Assembly (NCBI RefSeq): GCF_000014745.1
Contig: NC_008347.1
Location: forward strand, 2,062,001 to 2,126,000
Length of the DNA: 64,000 bases
DNA from: Maricaulis maris MCS10
Lineage (GTDB): Bacteria; Pseudomonadota; Alphaproteobacteria; Caulobacterales; Maricaulaceae
Direction of reading: 5' to 3'
Part shown: piece after piece, positions 46,308 through 55,190 of the stretch
How the letters are laid out: each line of letters begins with the position of its first letter
Numbering within the stretch: position 1 is the stretch's first letter
Made by a program: the position numbers and the translations under genes
Notes under the pieces: model-generated
What the model was told of the DNA's origin: nothing
Database searches by the model: none
The model's input: only the letters and a program-made list of their open reading frames with translations

Positions 46308-46426
46308 GATCGTCCGCATGAGCTTGGGCGCGCACGAGCGCGCGTTTGCCCCTTTATGGGCATCTGATGGGAATTGTCAGCCCGCAAACTGCGGATTGAA
46401 GGGCGCGAAGCCGGGCCCCGACACCG

Positions 46427-48988
46427 CTATTCGCTCCTCTGGCCCAGCTCTTCCTTCACCTTCTCGGCAAGCTGGGTCAGCGTGAAGGGCTTGGGCAGGA
46501 AGGACACGTCCTGTTCCTGGGACAGGGTCTCGGAGAATTGCTCGGCGGCATAGCCGGAGATGAAGACGACACGGGTGTCGCCCAGCATGTCGCGCGCCTT
46601 CTTCAGCAGGCCCGGACCGTCGAGGCCCGGCATGACGACGTCGGAGATCATCAGGTCGAACCCCTCCTCGTCATCCTCGAGGATTTCATACGCCTCTTCG
46701 CCGTCGCACGCCTCGACCACGTCATAGCCACGCTTGACCAAAGTCTTGGCGGCGATCTGGCGGACGGCGTCCTCGTCTTCGACCAGCAGGATGCGACCGC
46801 GACCTGACAGGTCGGCCGGGGCTTTCTCGACCGTCTTGGCGACCTCGGCCTGCTCGAGTTCGCTGGTTTCCTCCTCGGTCGGCTCGTGGCCGGGCAGGTA
46901 GATGGTGAAGGTCGTGCCCTTGCCGACCTCACTATCGGCAAACAGGAAACCGCCGGACTGCTTGACGATGCCATAGACGGTGGCGAGACCCAGACCGGTG
47001 CCCTTGCCAGCTTCCTTGGTGGTGAAGAAGGGCTCGAAAATCTTCTCCATCGTCTCCTTGTCCATGCCGTGACCCTCATCGGTCACCGCAATGGCCAGCC
47101 AGTCACCCTCGCGTGGATTGGGAGCCCCGGCACTGCGCACGGCATCCGCATCGATCCGGGAAGTTTTCACGATCAGCGAGCCACCGCCATTGTCGCGCAT
47201 GGCGTCGCGGGCATTGGCAGCGAGATTGATGATGGCGGTTTCCAGCTGGCCCTTGTCGGCCTTGATCAGCGGCAGGTCGCGACCATGCTTGATGTCCAGC
47301 CTGACCGTCTCCTCGACGATCTGGCGCAGCAGGACCGAGACATCGGACAGGAGGTCGCCGATTTCCAGCGTCTCCATGCGGAAAGTCTGCTTGCGCGAGA
47401 AGGCGAGCAGCTTGCGCACGAGACCCGCCGCCCGGGCGACAGTCTGGTTGATCGATTGCAGCTCGGAATAGTCCGGATCGCCAACCGGGTGACGGTTGAG
47501 GAGCTCGTCGCAATTGAGCCGGACCGCAGTCAGCAGATTGTTGAAGTCGTGGGCGACGCCGCCGGCCAGCTGGCCAACCGCCTGCATCTTGTTGGCCTGG
47601 CTGAACTGGCGTTCCAGCTCCTTCCAGGCGGTCACATCGATGACATAGGCGACCCGCTTGCCGCCGCGCGCCGGTGCGAAGGCCAGATGCACATACACAC
47701 CCTTGTCGTCGCGATTGAGACGGGCTTCGGCCGGATCGCTGCTGCCCGCCATCGCCGCCGCGAAGGCGTCGGTCGGAGAGCGGCCGTCTTCCCAGTTGAA
47801 CAGGTCGCAGAACTTGATGCCGGGCAGCGCCTTGCCGCCTGACAGCTGGACCAGGGCCGGATTGACGTCCTCGATCATCGCGGTTTCCGGGTCGGCGCCA
47901 TCGAGCCGCACCACGCCAAAGGGCGCATTGCCGAACATGTCATCCAGCGTGCGACCGGTCGGGCGGGCTTCCGCGCTGGCCCCATCCGCCATGGCCTGGG
48001 AAACACCCGGAGGGGCACCGGTAACGGACAGGCCATACATCACGGCCCGGCCAGCGGCCGGTTCACCGGGAGCCCATTCCACCGCAATGGCGACCGGGCT
48101 CTCAATGCCGTCGCGGGCCTTCAACCGGGCATCGATGCGAGCAACGCCCTCACCGCCACGGGTCTGCAACACGCGCCGGGCGCCATCGCCAGTCAGCATG
48201 TCTTTCAGAGGCGGCAGGGCAACGCCCTCGCCCAAGCCCAACCAGTCGCGCAGGGTCGCATTGGCCATCGGGACATCACCATTGGGCCGCAGGGAGAACA
48301 GCGCCACCGGGGAATGCTGGGACCAGTCGGACAGGACACCGGCCCCGTCACCGTCGCGGTCTCCCGCCGGGGCCAGACGCCACAGGACCAGCCCGTTCGA
48401 TTGCGGTGCCGCTTCCAGATGGAAACGCCGGACTCCATGTTCGCCCAGGTCGAGCGGCGGCAGGAGTTCACGGGCCGCTTCGCCCTGCGCGGCCGAGCGG
48501 GCCAGGCGATAGACCGTACCATCACCGCCGCCGGATCCGGCCCACAGGCGATCAACGGTCGGCAGGCCGAAACTCTGACCAAAACCGCCAGCCTGGCGGG
48601 CCAGCTCACGATAGGCTGCATTGGCCCAGCGGGCTGCGCCGCGCTGGTCCGAGATCAGGACCGGGTCGGGGAAACCGTCCATGGCCGCATAGCCCAGCTC
48701 AGACGTGCTCGGCGCGGTATTGCGGGCGACCTGGCGGCGCATGGTCTGACCAGCCGCTTCACCGGCCGCAATCGCGAACAGGATCAACACTGCGATGACC
48801 GCGAGTCCGAACAGATAGACCAGGCCATGCCCGCTATCCTGCCCCGCCCCGATCAGCGCCACGGCGGCAGCGGCGACGGCGATCCCGCCGCAGACCCAGA
48901 AGGCCACCCGACCCGCCGGTTTCGACCAAAAGCGCTTGCGCCCGGTTTCGGCGTCAGCTTGCGGGGTGGTTGGGGACGTGTCGGCCAT
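46427..48988 (-). CDS. cckA: CckA-type hybrid sensor histidine kinase
   Basis: 853 residues. Order: short cytoplasmic leader, two membrane helices (residues about 27-75), PAS-like sensor regions, a HisKA domain with the phosphorylated histidine in [12 protein letters not shown] (H480), a HATPase domain ([32 protein letters not shown]), and a receiver domain (residues 732-853) with D783 in MISDVVMP and K833. In Caulobacter CckA passes phosphate through ChpT to CtrA and controls the cell cycle. The location behind flhB (39 bp) is the same as in Caulobacter. The symbol rests on this order and the architecture. Confidence 0.9.
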   Translation of the reverse strand: MADTSPTTPQADAETGRKRFWSKPAGRVAFWVCGGIAVAAAAVALIGAGQDSGHGLVYLFGLAVIAVLILFAIAAGEAAGQTMRRQVARNTAPSTSELGYAAMDGFPDPVLISDQRGAARWANAAYRELARQAGGFGQSFGLPTVDRLWAGSGGGDGTVYRLARSAAQGEAARELLPPLDLGEHGVRRFHLEAAPQSNGLVLWRLAPAGDRDGDGAGVLSDWSQHSPVALFSLRPNGDVPMANATLRDWLGLGEGVALPPLKDMLTGDGARRVLQTRGGEGVARIDARLKARDGIESPVAIAVEWAPGEPAAGRAVMYGLSVTGAPPGVSQAMADGASAEARPTGRTLDDMFGNAPFGVVRLDGADPETAMIEDVNPALVQLSGGKALPGIKFCDLFNWEDGRSPTDAFAAAMAGSSDPAEARLNRDDKGVYVHLAFAPARGGKRVAYVIDVTAWKELERQFSQANKMQAVGQLAGGVAHDFNNLLTAVRLNCDELLNRHPVGDPDYSELQSINQTVARAAGLVRKLLAFSRKQTFRMETLEIGDLLSDVSVLLRQIVEETVRLDIKHGRDLPLIKADKGQLETAIINLAANARDAMRDNGGGSLIVKTSRIDADAVRSAGAPNPREGDWLAIAVTDEGHGMDKETMEKIFEPFFTTKEAGKGTGLGLATVYGIVKQSGGFLFADSEVGKGTTFTIYLPGHEPTEEETSELEQAEVAKTVEKAPADLSGRGRILLVEDEDAVRQIAAKTLVKRGYDVVEACDGEEAYEILEDDEEGFDLMISDVVMPGLDGPGLLKKARDMLGDTRVVFISGYAAEQFSETLSQEQDVSFLPKPFTLTQLAEKVKEELGQRSE

Positions 48989-49027
48989 GCGGCTCTCCGG
49001 CGCGAATCAGGACTGCTTGCAGGAAGT

Positions 49028-50119
49028 CTACTCGCTCGGACGGTATCGCGCGCGCCGTCCCTGCGAGAGTGACAGGACGTAGCCGACGACTTTCGCCACG
49101 GCCTGGAAGTGCTCGGTCGGGATCTCTTCGTCCAGATCAGCGGTGGCGTGCAGGGCGCGCGCCAGCGGCGGGTCCTCGACAATGGGCACGCTGTGTTCTT
49201 CGGCCAGTTCACGGATGCGCAGTGCGACCTCGTCCACGCCCTTGGCGACACAGACCGGCGCCGGGGTCTCGCCCTGCACATAATGGAGCGCGATGGCGTA
49301 GTGGGTGGGGTTGGTGACGACGACGGTCGCATCGGGCACCTTGGTCATCATGCGCCGCTGGGAGCGTTCCTGACGTAGCTGGCGAAGCTTGGCGCGGACC
49401 AGCGGGTCGCCTTCCGACTGCTTCATCTCGTCCTTGATCTCGCGCCGCGACATCCGGTTGCGCTTCATGAAGCTCTGGCGCTGGAAGATGTAGTCCAGGC
49501 CGGCGATTACGGCATAGACCGTCAACGCCGCCAGCAGCAATTCGATCGCTCCCTGGCGCACCAGTGACAGCAGGGAGCCGATATCGAGCGCCGGCAGGCC
49601 GGCCAGGATTTCGCGTTTGGGGTAGATGACCAGGAAGGCCGCGACAGCGACCAGCGCCATCTTGCCGACCCCCTTGAGGAAGTTGGCCAGGCCCTGGGGA
49701 CCGAAATTGCGCTTGAAGCCCTCGATCGGATTGAGCTTGCTCAGCTTGGGCTGGATCTTCTCGGTGGTGAACAACATGCCCTGCTGGACGTAGTGGCCGG
49801 CGAACCCGGCCACGGCGAGCAGGCCGATCGGCAGACCGACTATCGCCACCACCTGCCAAGCGACAGCCTGCATCAGCCCCATCATGGCGCCGGGATTGAT
49901 GGCGAAATCGTGCGGCTGCTCGAAGAAGACCTCCAGATTGCCGGCCAGCGCCCGCGACATCATCGGGAAGATGAAACTCAGCAGGGCCAGGCCGGCCGCC
50001 AGCACGAACCAGCCGGGAATCTCCTGCGACTTCGCAACATCGCCCTTCTTGCGCGCGTCATCGAGCCGCCGCTGGGTCGGTTCCTCGGTTTTCTGGCTAT
50101 CGTCTTCGCCTTCAGCCAT
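49028..50119 (-). CDS. flhB: flagellar export apparatus protein FlhB
   Basis: 363 residues with four membrane helices in the first 220 residues. The self-cleavage site NPTH is at residues 270-273 (VVVTNPTHYAIALHY), which switches export from hook to filament substrates. The leader DDSQKTEEPTQRRLDDARKKG is diagnostic. It lies 15 bp behind fliR. Confidence 0.97.
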   Translation of the reverse strand: MAEGEDDSQKTEEPTQRRLDDARKKGDVAKSQEIPGWFVLAAGLALLSFIFPMMSRALAGNLEVFFEQPHDFAINPGAMMGLMQAVAWQVVAIVGLPIGLLAVAGFAGHYVQQGMLFTTEKIQPKLSKLNPIEGFKRNFGPQGLANFLKGVGKMALVAVAAFLVIYPKREILAGLPALDIGSLLSLVRQGAIELLLAALTVYAVIAGLDYIFQRQSFMKRNRMSRREIKDEMKQSEGDPLVRAKLRQLRQERSQRRMMTKVPDATVVVTNPTHYAIALHYVQGETPAPVCVAKGVDEVALRIRELAEEHSVPIVEDPPLARALHATADLDEEIPTEHFQAVAKVVGYVLSLSQGRRARYRPSE

Positions 50120-50134
50120 GCACCTTCAGCCTTC

Positions 50135-50887
50135 TCAGTTCATGTCCATGGCGAAGCGCTGCATGCGCTCCAGCCAGACCGCACTCATCGCGCCGAGCGC
50201 AATGGCGAGGATGAACAGGCCGATCATGATATTCGAAGGCATGGCGATAAAGAAGATCTGCGCCTGCGGCATCAAGCGGGACAGCACGCCGAGCGCCAGG
50301 TAGAAGAGCAGGCCATACATGATCAGCGGCGAGGCCAGCTGCACCCCGATCCGGAAGGCGTCGATAAAGGCGCTCAAGGCCCAGTCGGCGGCATCGGTCA
50401 AGGACGGCATGCTGCCCGGATCAAACACCTGGTATGAATTGGCCGCCATCTGCAGCAGCATGTGGTGGGTGTTGGTCGCCAGCAGAAGCATCAGGAAGGT
50501 CAGGTTGAGGAAGGTCGAGATCAGGGCCCCTTGCGCGCCCTGGGACGGGTCGAATGACTGGGCCATGGCAAGGCCCGACTGCATGCCGATCACCTGACCG
50601 GCGACCGCTGCTGTGGACATGAAGATACGGGCGACCGCACCGATCATCAGCCCGATGATCAGCTCGCTCATCACGATGCCCGCCATTGCCAGCGGCTGCT
50701 CCGGCATGACCGGCAGTGACGGGGCGATGATCGGGCCCAGGATCAGACAGAAAAGGAGGGCGAAGGCGAGCCGGAACCGGACCGGAATCGAGGGTTCGCC
50801 AAAACCGGGCAGCAACATCAAGATCGCCCCGAGCCGCGCAAACACCAGCCCGGCCGCGTAAACCAGCGCGGGGAGTTCGGGGATCAT
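50135..50887 (-). CDS. fliR: flagellar export apparatus protein FliR
   Basis: 250 residues, six hydrophobic segments. FliR forms the export gate with FliP and FliQ. The start (PALVYAAGLVFARLGAILMLLPGFGEP), the QVIGMQSGLAMAQSFDPSQG motif, and a C-terminal amphipathic region are typical. Its ATG overlaps the fliQ stop (ATGA). Confidence 0.95.
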   Translation of the reverse strand: MIPELPALVYAAGLVFARLGAILMLLPGFGEPSIPVRFRLAFALLFCLILGPIIAPSLPVMPEQPLAMAGIVMSELIIGLMIGAVARIFMSTAAVAGQVIGMQSGLAMAQSFDPSQGAQGALISTFLNLTFLMLLLATNTHHMLLQMAANSYQVFDPGSMPSLTDAADWALSAFIDAFRIGVQLASPLIMYGLLFYLALGVLSRLMPQAQIFFIAMPSNIMIGLFILAIALGAMSAVWLERMQRFAMDMN

Positions 50888-51147
50888 GGATTGGCGATCC
50901 GGTCGAATATCATCGCCATGAAGCCGGCCATCAAGCCGCCCATCAGGGGCAGGAACAACAACAAGGCAACGAAGATGGCGATGATCTTCGGGACGAATAC
51001 CAACGTCATTTCCTGCACTTGCGTCAAAGCCTGGAACAAGGCGATCGTGACGCCCACGGCCAAGCCGACCAGCATGATCGGCGCTGCCATGGCAAGCATG
51101 AGCCAGATGGCTTCCCTTGCAAAATCGAGAACTTCAGGTCCGGTCAC
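50884..51147 (-). CDS. fliQ: flagellar export apparatus protein FliQ
   Basis: 87 residues with two membrane helices. The central QALTQVQEMTLVFVPKI is the FliQ signature. It is the first gene of fliQ-fliR-flhB-cckA; a CtrA-like box (51219-51233) lies 72 bp upstream. Confidence 0.95.
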   Translation of the reverse strand: MTGPEVLDFAREAIWLMLAMAAPIMLVGLAVGVTIALFQALTQVQEMTLVFVPKIIAIFVALLLFLPLMGGLMAGFMAMIFDRIANP

Positions 51148-51218
51148 GGGTCTCGCCTCAGCACGAGCGGGGAGAATCGGTCTTACGGTTAATTATGTTT
51201 ACGCATGCTTCAGCAGCG

Positions 51219-51233
51219 TTAAGAAATGGTCAA
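51219..51233 (-). promoter_or_regulatory. possible CtrA box upstream of fliQ
   Basis: On the minus strand TTGA-CCATTTC-TTAAC, one mismatch from TTAA-N7-TTAAC, between divergent fliQ and the first DUF885 gene. CtrA control of fliQ is known in Caulobacter, which supports the call, but the site could also belong to the plus-strand gene. Confidence 0.45.
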
Positions 51234-51259
51234 TTCTGGTAAACGGGGAACATCCAGCC

Positions 51260-53149
51260 ATGCGCCTTCATCTTCTGCTCGCCAGCACGAGCGCCCTTGT
51301 CCTGGCAGGCGCTTGCACGCCGGCCGACGAGACCGAAACCGCCGCCACAACCGCGAATCCGCCGGTTGCCGAGACAACGTCCGAACCGTCCGCCGCAAGC
51401 GAGCAGACCGAAACGGAACGCCTTTACGCCTGGTTCCAGCAGGAATTCGAAACGGAAATGGCCTATTCGCCGATCGGTCAGACCTATCTGGGCATGATCG
51501 ACGATCTCGACGCCTATGGCCGCTGGGATGACCCGAGCGAGCAAGCCTACCGGGATGGCCTGGAGCGCGCCGCGGCACGTCAGCGCTACATGCACGAGAA
51601 TTTCGACTATGACGCGCTGACACCAGAAGCCCAGGTCACCTGGCGCTTTGCCGAATTCATCACCGAGAACAATGCCCAGCAATCGGAATTCTGGGATCAC
51701 GGCTACGTCTACTCGTCCTTCTTCGGCCCTCACACCGGCCTCGCCTCCACCATGATCGGCTATCATCGGATCGAGTCTGTCGAGCACGCCGAAGCCTATG
51801 TCAGCCGCCTTCAGGGCATGGGCGATGTCCTCAACACCGCCACCCAGCAGGCCGACGACCGGGCGCAACAGGGCGTCCTGGCACCCGCATTCGCCTATCC
51901 GATCATCATCGGCGCCGCGCAGCGTTTCGTCACCGGCGCACCGTTTGACGACAGTGGAGAGGATTCCCCGCTCTGGGCTGACTTCCAGGCCAAGATCGGT
52001 GAGCTCGAGATCGAAGATGAAGCGCGCCAGGACCTGCTGGACCGCGCTCAGGCTGCGCTCCTGACGAGCGTCGGCCCGGCCTATGATCACCTGATCGCGA
52101 CGATGGGCACTCATGCCGACATGGCCGGCGACGCCATCAATGGCGCCTGGGCCCTGCCGGAGGGCGAGGCTTATTACCGCAGCCAGTTGATGAACTACAC
52201 GACCCGGGCGGACATGACGGCCGACCAGATCCACCAGACGGGTCTGGACGAGGTCGAGCGCATCCATGGCGAGATGCGGGCGATCATGGAAACGGTCGGT
52301 TTTGAAGGCACACTGTTGGAGTTCTTCGAGCACCTGCGCACCAGCGACGAGTTCTACTACGAAGACACTGAGGAAGGCCGGCAGCGCTATCTGACCGAGT
52401 CGGCGGCGATGATCGACCAGATCAGCGAAGTCGCTCCGCAATATTTCGGTCAGCTTCCGCGGGCGGAACTCGAGGTTCGTGCGGTTGAGGAATACCGCAT
52501 CACGACGGCGACCGGCGCATTCTACGAGCCTGGCTCCCTCGATGGCACGCGACCGGGCGCCTATTACGTCAATCTCGCCAACATGCGTGACAATCCGACC
52601 TATCTGATGGAATCCCTCGCCTATCACGAGGGTGCACCGGGTCACCATTTCCAGTCATCGCTGGCCCAGGAGCTCGAGAACGCACCGATGTTCCAGCGCC
52701 TGCAATGGTATTCAGCCTATGGTGAAGGCTGGGCGCTGTATGCCGAAAATCTCGGCAAGGACATGGGCTTCTTCACCGACCCCTACCAGGACTTCGGCCG
52801 CCTCTCCTATGAGGTCTTCCGCGCCGCCCGCCTGGTCGTCGATACCGGCATCCATCACCTTCAGTGGAGCGAGCAGGAGGCGGCCGATTACATGCTCGCC
52901 ACCACGCCGATGCCGGAAGGCGATATCGTCAATGAGGTCCGTCGCTACATGGTGTGGCCCGGTCAGGCCGTGTCCTACAAGGTCGGCATGCTGACCATTC
53001 TCGACCTGCGCCAGCGTGCCATGGACCAGCTGGGCGATGATTTCAGCTATGGCGAATTCCATGACATCGTGCTGACCAATGGTTCGATCCCGCTGACCTT
53101 GCTGGAAGAGCTGGTCGATGACTGGATCGCCCGCAAGCTGGCCGAATAG
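51260..53149 (+). CDS. DUF885 family lipoprotein, copy 1 (predicted metallopeptidase)
   Basis: 629 residues from ATG at 51260 (MRLHLLLASTSALVLAGAC), a lipobox ending AGAC with lipidated C19. The long open frame upstream to 50891 is non-coding. The family signature YHEGAPGHHFQ holds H456, E457, H462 and H463; GEGWALYAE supplies a further glutamate, as in zinc peptidases. About 85 residues after the lipid anchor begin the conserved helical body. It is the first of three tandem paralogues of similar length. Likely periplasmic or outer-membrane; substrate unknown. Confidence 0.85.
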   Translation: MRLHLLLASTSALVLAGACTPADETETAATTANPPVAETTSEPSAASEQTETERLYAWFQQEFETEMAYSPIGQTYLGMIDDLDAYGRWDDPSEQAYRDGLERAAARQRYMHENFDYDALTPEAQVTWRFAEFITENNAQQSEFWDHGYVYSSFFGPHTGLASTMIGYHRIESVEHAEAYVSRLQGMGDVLNTATQQADDRAQQGVLAPAFAYPIIIGAAQRFVTGAPFDDSGEDSPLWADFQAKIGELEIEDEARQDLLDRAQAALLTSVGPAYDHLIATMGTHADMAGDAINGAWALPEGEAYYRSQLMNYTTRADMTADQIHQTGLDEVERIHGEMRAIMETVGFEGTLLEFFEHLRTSDEFYYEDTEEGRQRYLTESAAMIDQISEVAPQYFGQLPRAELEVRAVEEYRITTATGAFYEPGSLDGTRPGAYYVNLANMRDNPTYLMESLAYHEGAPGHHFQSSLAQELENAPMFQRLQWYSAYGEGWALYAENLGKDMGFFTDPYQDFGRLSYEVFRAARLVVDTGIHHLQWSEQEAADYMLATTPMPEGDIVNEVRRYMVWPGQAVSYKVGMLTILDLRQRAMDQLGDDFSYGEFHDIVLTNGSIPLTLLEELVDDWIARKLAE

Positions 53150-53197
53150 TCCGGTCCGCCAATCGGGCCAGACCGCGACCATCGTTTGACAGTCCGA

Positions 53198-53225
53198 CCG
53201 GGCGGCAGGTTATTCTGCCGCCCGG
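53198..53225 (+). terminator. 11-bp hairpin between DUF885 copies 1 and 2
   Basis: Perfect arms CCGGGCGGCAG / CTGCCGCCCGG with a GTTATT loop, 49 bp behind the first stop. There is no T tract, so it may be an RNA-stability or partial terminator element. A TTGACA sits just before it (53186-53191). Confidence 0.45.
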
Positions 53226-53282
53226 ATCGTTTGAGCGGCCCGCCCTGTTCCGGGAGAGACAGGGCCTGCCGGGGGAGAACTC

Positions 53283-55169
53283 ATGACACGCCTTCAAAAC
53301 TGGCTCGCTGCCGCCTCGATTCTGGCCATCGCCGCTGCCTGCTCGCCGCCAACCGCCGCGCCGGCCACCGATACAAGTCCGGTCGTCGAAACCGAGGCCG
53401 CGCCAACACCGGTCGAGCAGACAGAAAGCCAGCGCCTCTACGCGTGGTATTCGGAACTCTTCGAGGCCGATCTCGCGCGCTCACCGCAGCAACAGACGGG
53501 TCTGGGCCGCATCGACGACCTGGATGCCTATGGGCGCTGGGACGATGTCAGTGACGCTGCTGCCGAGGCCGCCCAGCAGCGCCGCATCGACCGCCTCGCC
53601 TACATGCGCGAAAACTTCGACTTCGACGCGCTCGATCGCGATGCCAGCGTGTCCTGGCGAGTGTTCGAATACCTGCAGGAAACCGGCATCCGCCAGTTCG
53701 AGTTCCGTGACCAGACCTATGTCTTCACGCAGATGTTCGGACCGCACACCGGTCTGCCCTCAACGCTGATCGGCCAGCACCGGGTCGAGAATGCCGATCA
53801 CGCCGAGGCTTATATCTCGCGGCTCAACGGTATCGGGCCTGTCCTCGACACGCTGATCGCCCGCGCCGATGCCCGTGCCGAAGCCGGCGTCATCCCGCCG
53901 CGCTTCGCCTTTGAATATCTGATCGGCAATACCGGCGCGGTGGTCACCGGTGCCCCGTTTGATGACAGCGAGGCGGTCTCTCCCCTGCTCGCCGACTTCA
54001 CGGCCAAGGTCGAGGCTCTCGACATTGACGATGACGCCAAGGCAGACCTGATCGCGCGCGGAACCACGGCGCTGACGGACGTCGTGGGGCCCGCCTACGG
54101 CCGGTTGATCGCGATGTTCGAACGCCACGAGGCGATGACCGACGAGCGCGACGGCGCCTGGAAACTGCCGCGCGGTGAGGCCTATTACCAAAGCCAGCTG
54201 GCCGCCTTCACCACCCTGCCGGACCTGTCGCCGCAGGAAGTGCACGATACCGGTCTCGCCGAGATCGAGCGCATCCATGGCGAGATGCGCGGCATCATGG
54301 AGCAGGTCGGATTCGAAGGCAGCCTCCAGGACTTCTTCGAATTCATGCGCACGGACGAGCAATTCTACTACCCGTCCACCCCGGAAGGCCGGGCGCGCTA
54401 CATCGCCGAGGTCTCGGACGTGTTCGACCGCGTACGTGGCATCATCCCCGATTATTTCGACACCGTCCCGCAAGGCGAGATGATAGTGCGCGAAGTCGAG
54501 GCCTATCGCGCCGCCGGCTCCCCGACCGCCTTCTACAATACCGGTTCGCTCGATGGGGCCCGCCCGGGCATCTACTATGCCAACACGCTGAACATGCGAA
54601 ACCTGCCCGTCTATCAGATGGAGACTCTGGCCTACCACGAAGGCATTCCCGGTCATCACTTCCAGCTGACGCTGGCGCAGGAGCAGGAAGGCACGCCGAT
54701 GTTCCAGCGCTTCCTCTACCTGTCGGCCTTTGGCGAGGGTTGGGCGCTGTACGCCGAAAGCCTCGGCAAGGACATGGGCATGTTCGACGATCCCTACCAG
54801 GATTTCGGCCGCCTCGCCTATGAGCTGTGGCGGGCCGGGCGCCTGGTCGTCGATACCGGCATTCACTCGCTGCAATGGTCACGCGAGGATGCGATCGACT
54901 ATCTGCGAGCCAATACCTCCTTCACCGAGGAGGAAATCACCCGCGAAGTCGAGCGCTATATCGTCTGGCCGGGTCAGGCGACCTCCTACAAGACCGGGCA
55001 GATGCGGATCCGGCAATTGCGCGACTTCGCGCAGGCCGAGTTGGGCGATGCCTTCGACTATGGCGAGTTCCACGATGTGGTGCTCACCAATGGCTCGCTG
55101 CCCTTGGCGGTGCTGACCGCCCTGGTCAATGATTATGTCGACGAAAAGCGGACCGAAGCGTCCGAATAA
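53283..55169 (+). CDS. DUF885 family lipoprotein, copy 2 (predicted metallopeptidase)
   Basis: 628 residues with a lipobox ending AAAC (MTRLQNWLAAASILAIAAAC). The zinc-like motif is YHEGIPGHHFQ (H452) and GEGWALYAE follows. The N-terminal PVEQTESQRLYAWYSELFEADLARSPQQQTG and the rest align closely with copy 1. Copy 3 starts 21 bp downstream with an AAGGGG ribosome site, so copies 2 and 3 form an operon. Confidence 0.85.
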   Translation: MTRLQNWLAAASILAIAAACSPPTAAPATDTSPVVETEAAPTPVEQTESQRLYAWYSELFEADLARSPQQQTGLGRIDDLDAYGRWDDVSDAAAEAAQQRRIDRLAYMRENFDFDALDRDASVSWRVFEYLQETGIRQFEFRDQTYVFTQMFGPHTGLPSTLIGQHRVENADHAEAYISRLNGIGPVLDTLIARADARAEAGVIPPRFAFEYLIGNTGAVVTGAPFDDSEAVSPLLADFTAKVEALDIDDDAKADLIARGTTALTDVVGPAYGRLIAMFERHEAMTDERDGAWKLPRGEAYYQSQLAAFTTLPDLSPQEVHDTGLAEIERIHGEMRGIMEQVGFEGSLQDFFEFMRTDEQFYYPSTPEGRARYIAEVSDVFDRVRGIIPDYFDTVPQGEMIVREVEAYRAAGSPTAFYNTGSLDGARPGIYYANTLNMRNLPVYQMETLAYHEGIPGHHFQLTLAQEQEGTPMFQRFLYLSAFGEGWALYAESLGKDMGMFDDPYQDFGRLAYELWRAGRLVVDTGIHSLQWSREDAIDYLRANTSFTEEEITREVERYIVWPGQATSYKTGQMRIRQLRDFAQAELGDAFDYGEFHDVVLTNGSLPLAVLTALVNDYVDEKRTEASE

Positions 55170-55190
55170 TGCACCTGAAGGGGTAAGATA

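Noticed and set aside
51187-51201. Second TTAA-containing site (GGTTAATTATG) near fliQ
   Set aside because: The second half-site at the required spacing does not match (TACG in place of TTAA), so it is not called a CtrA box.
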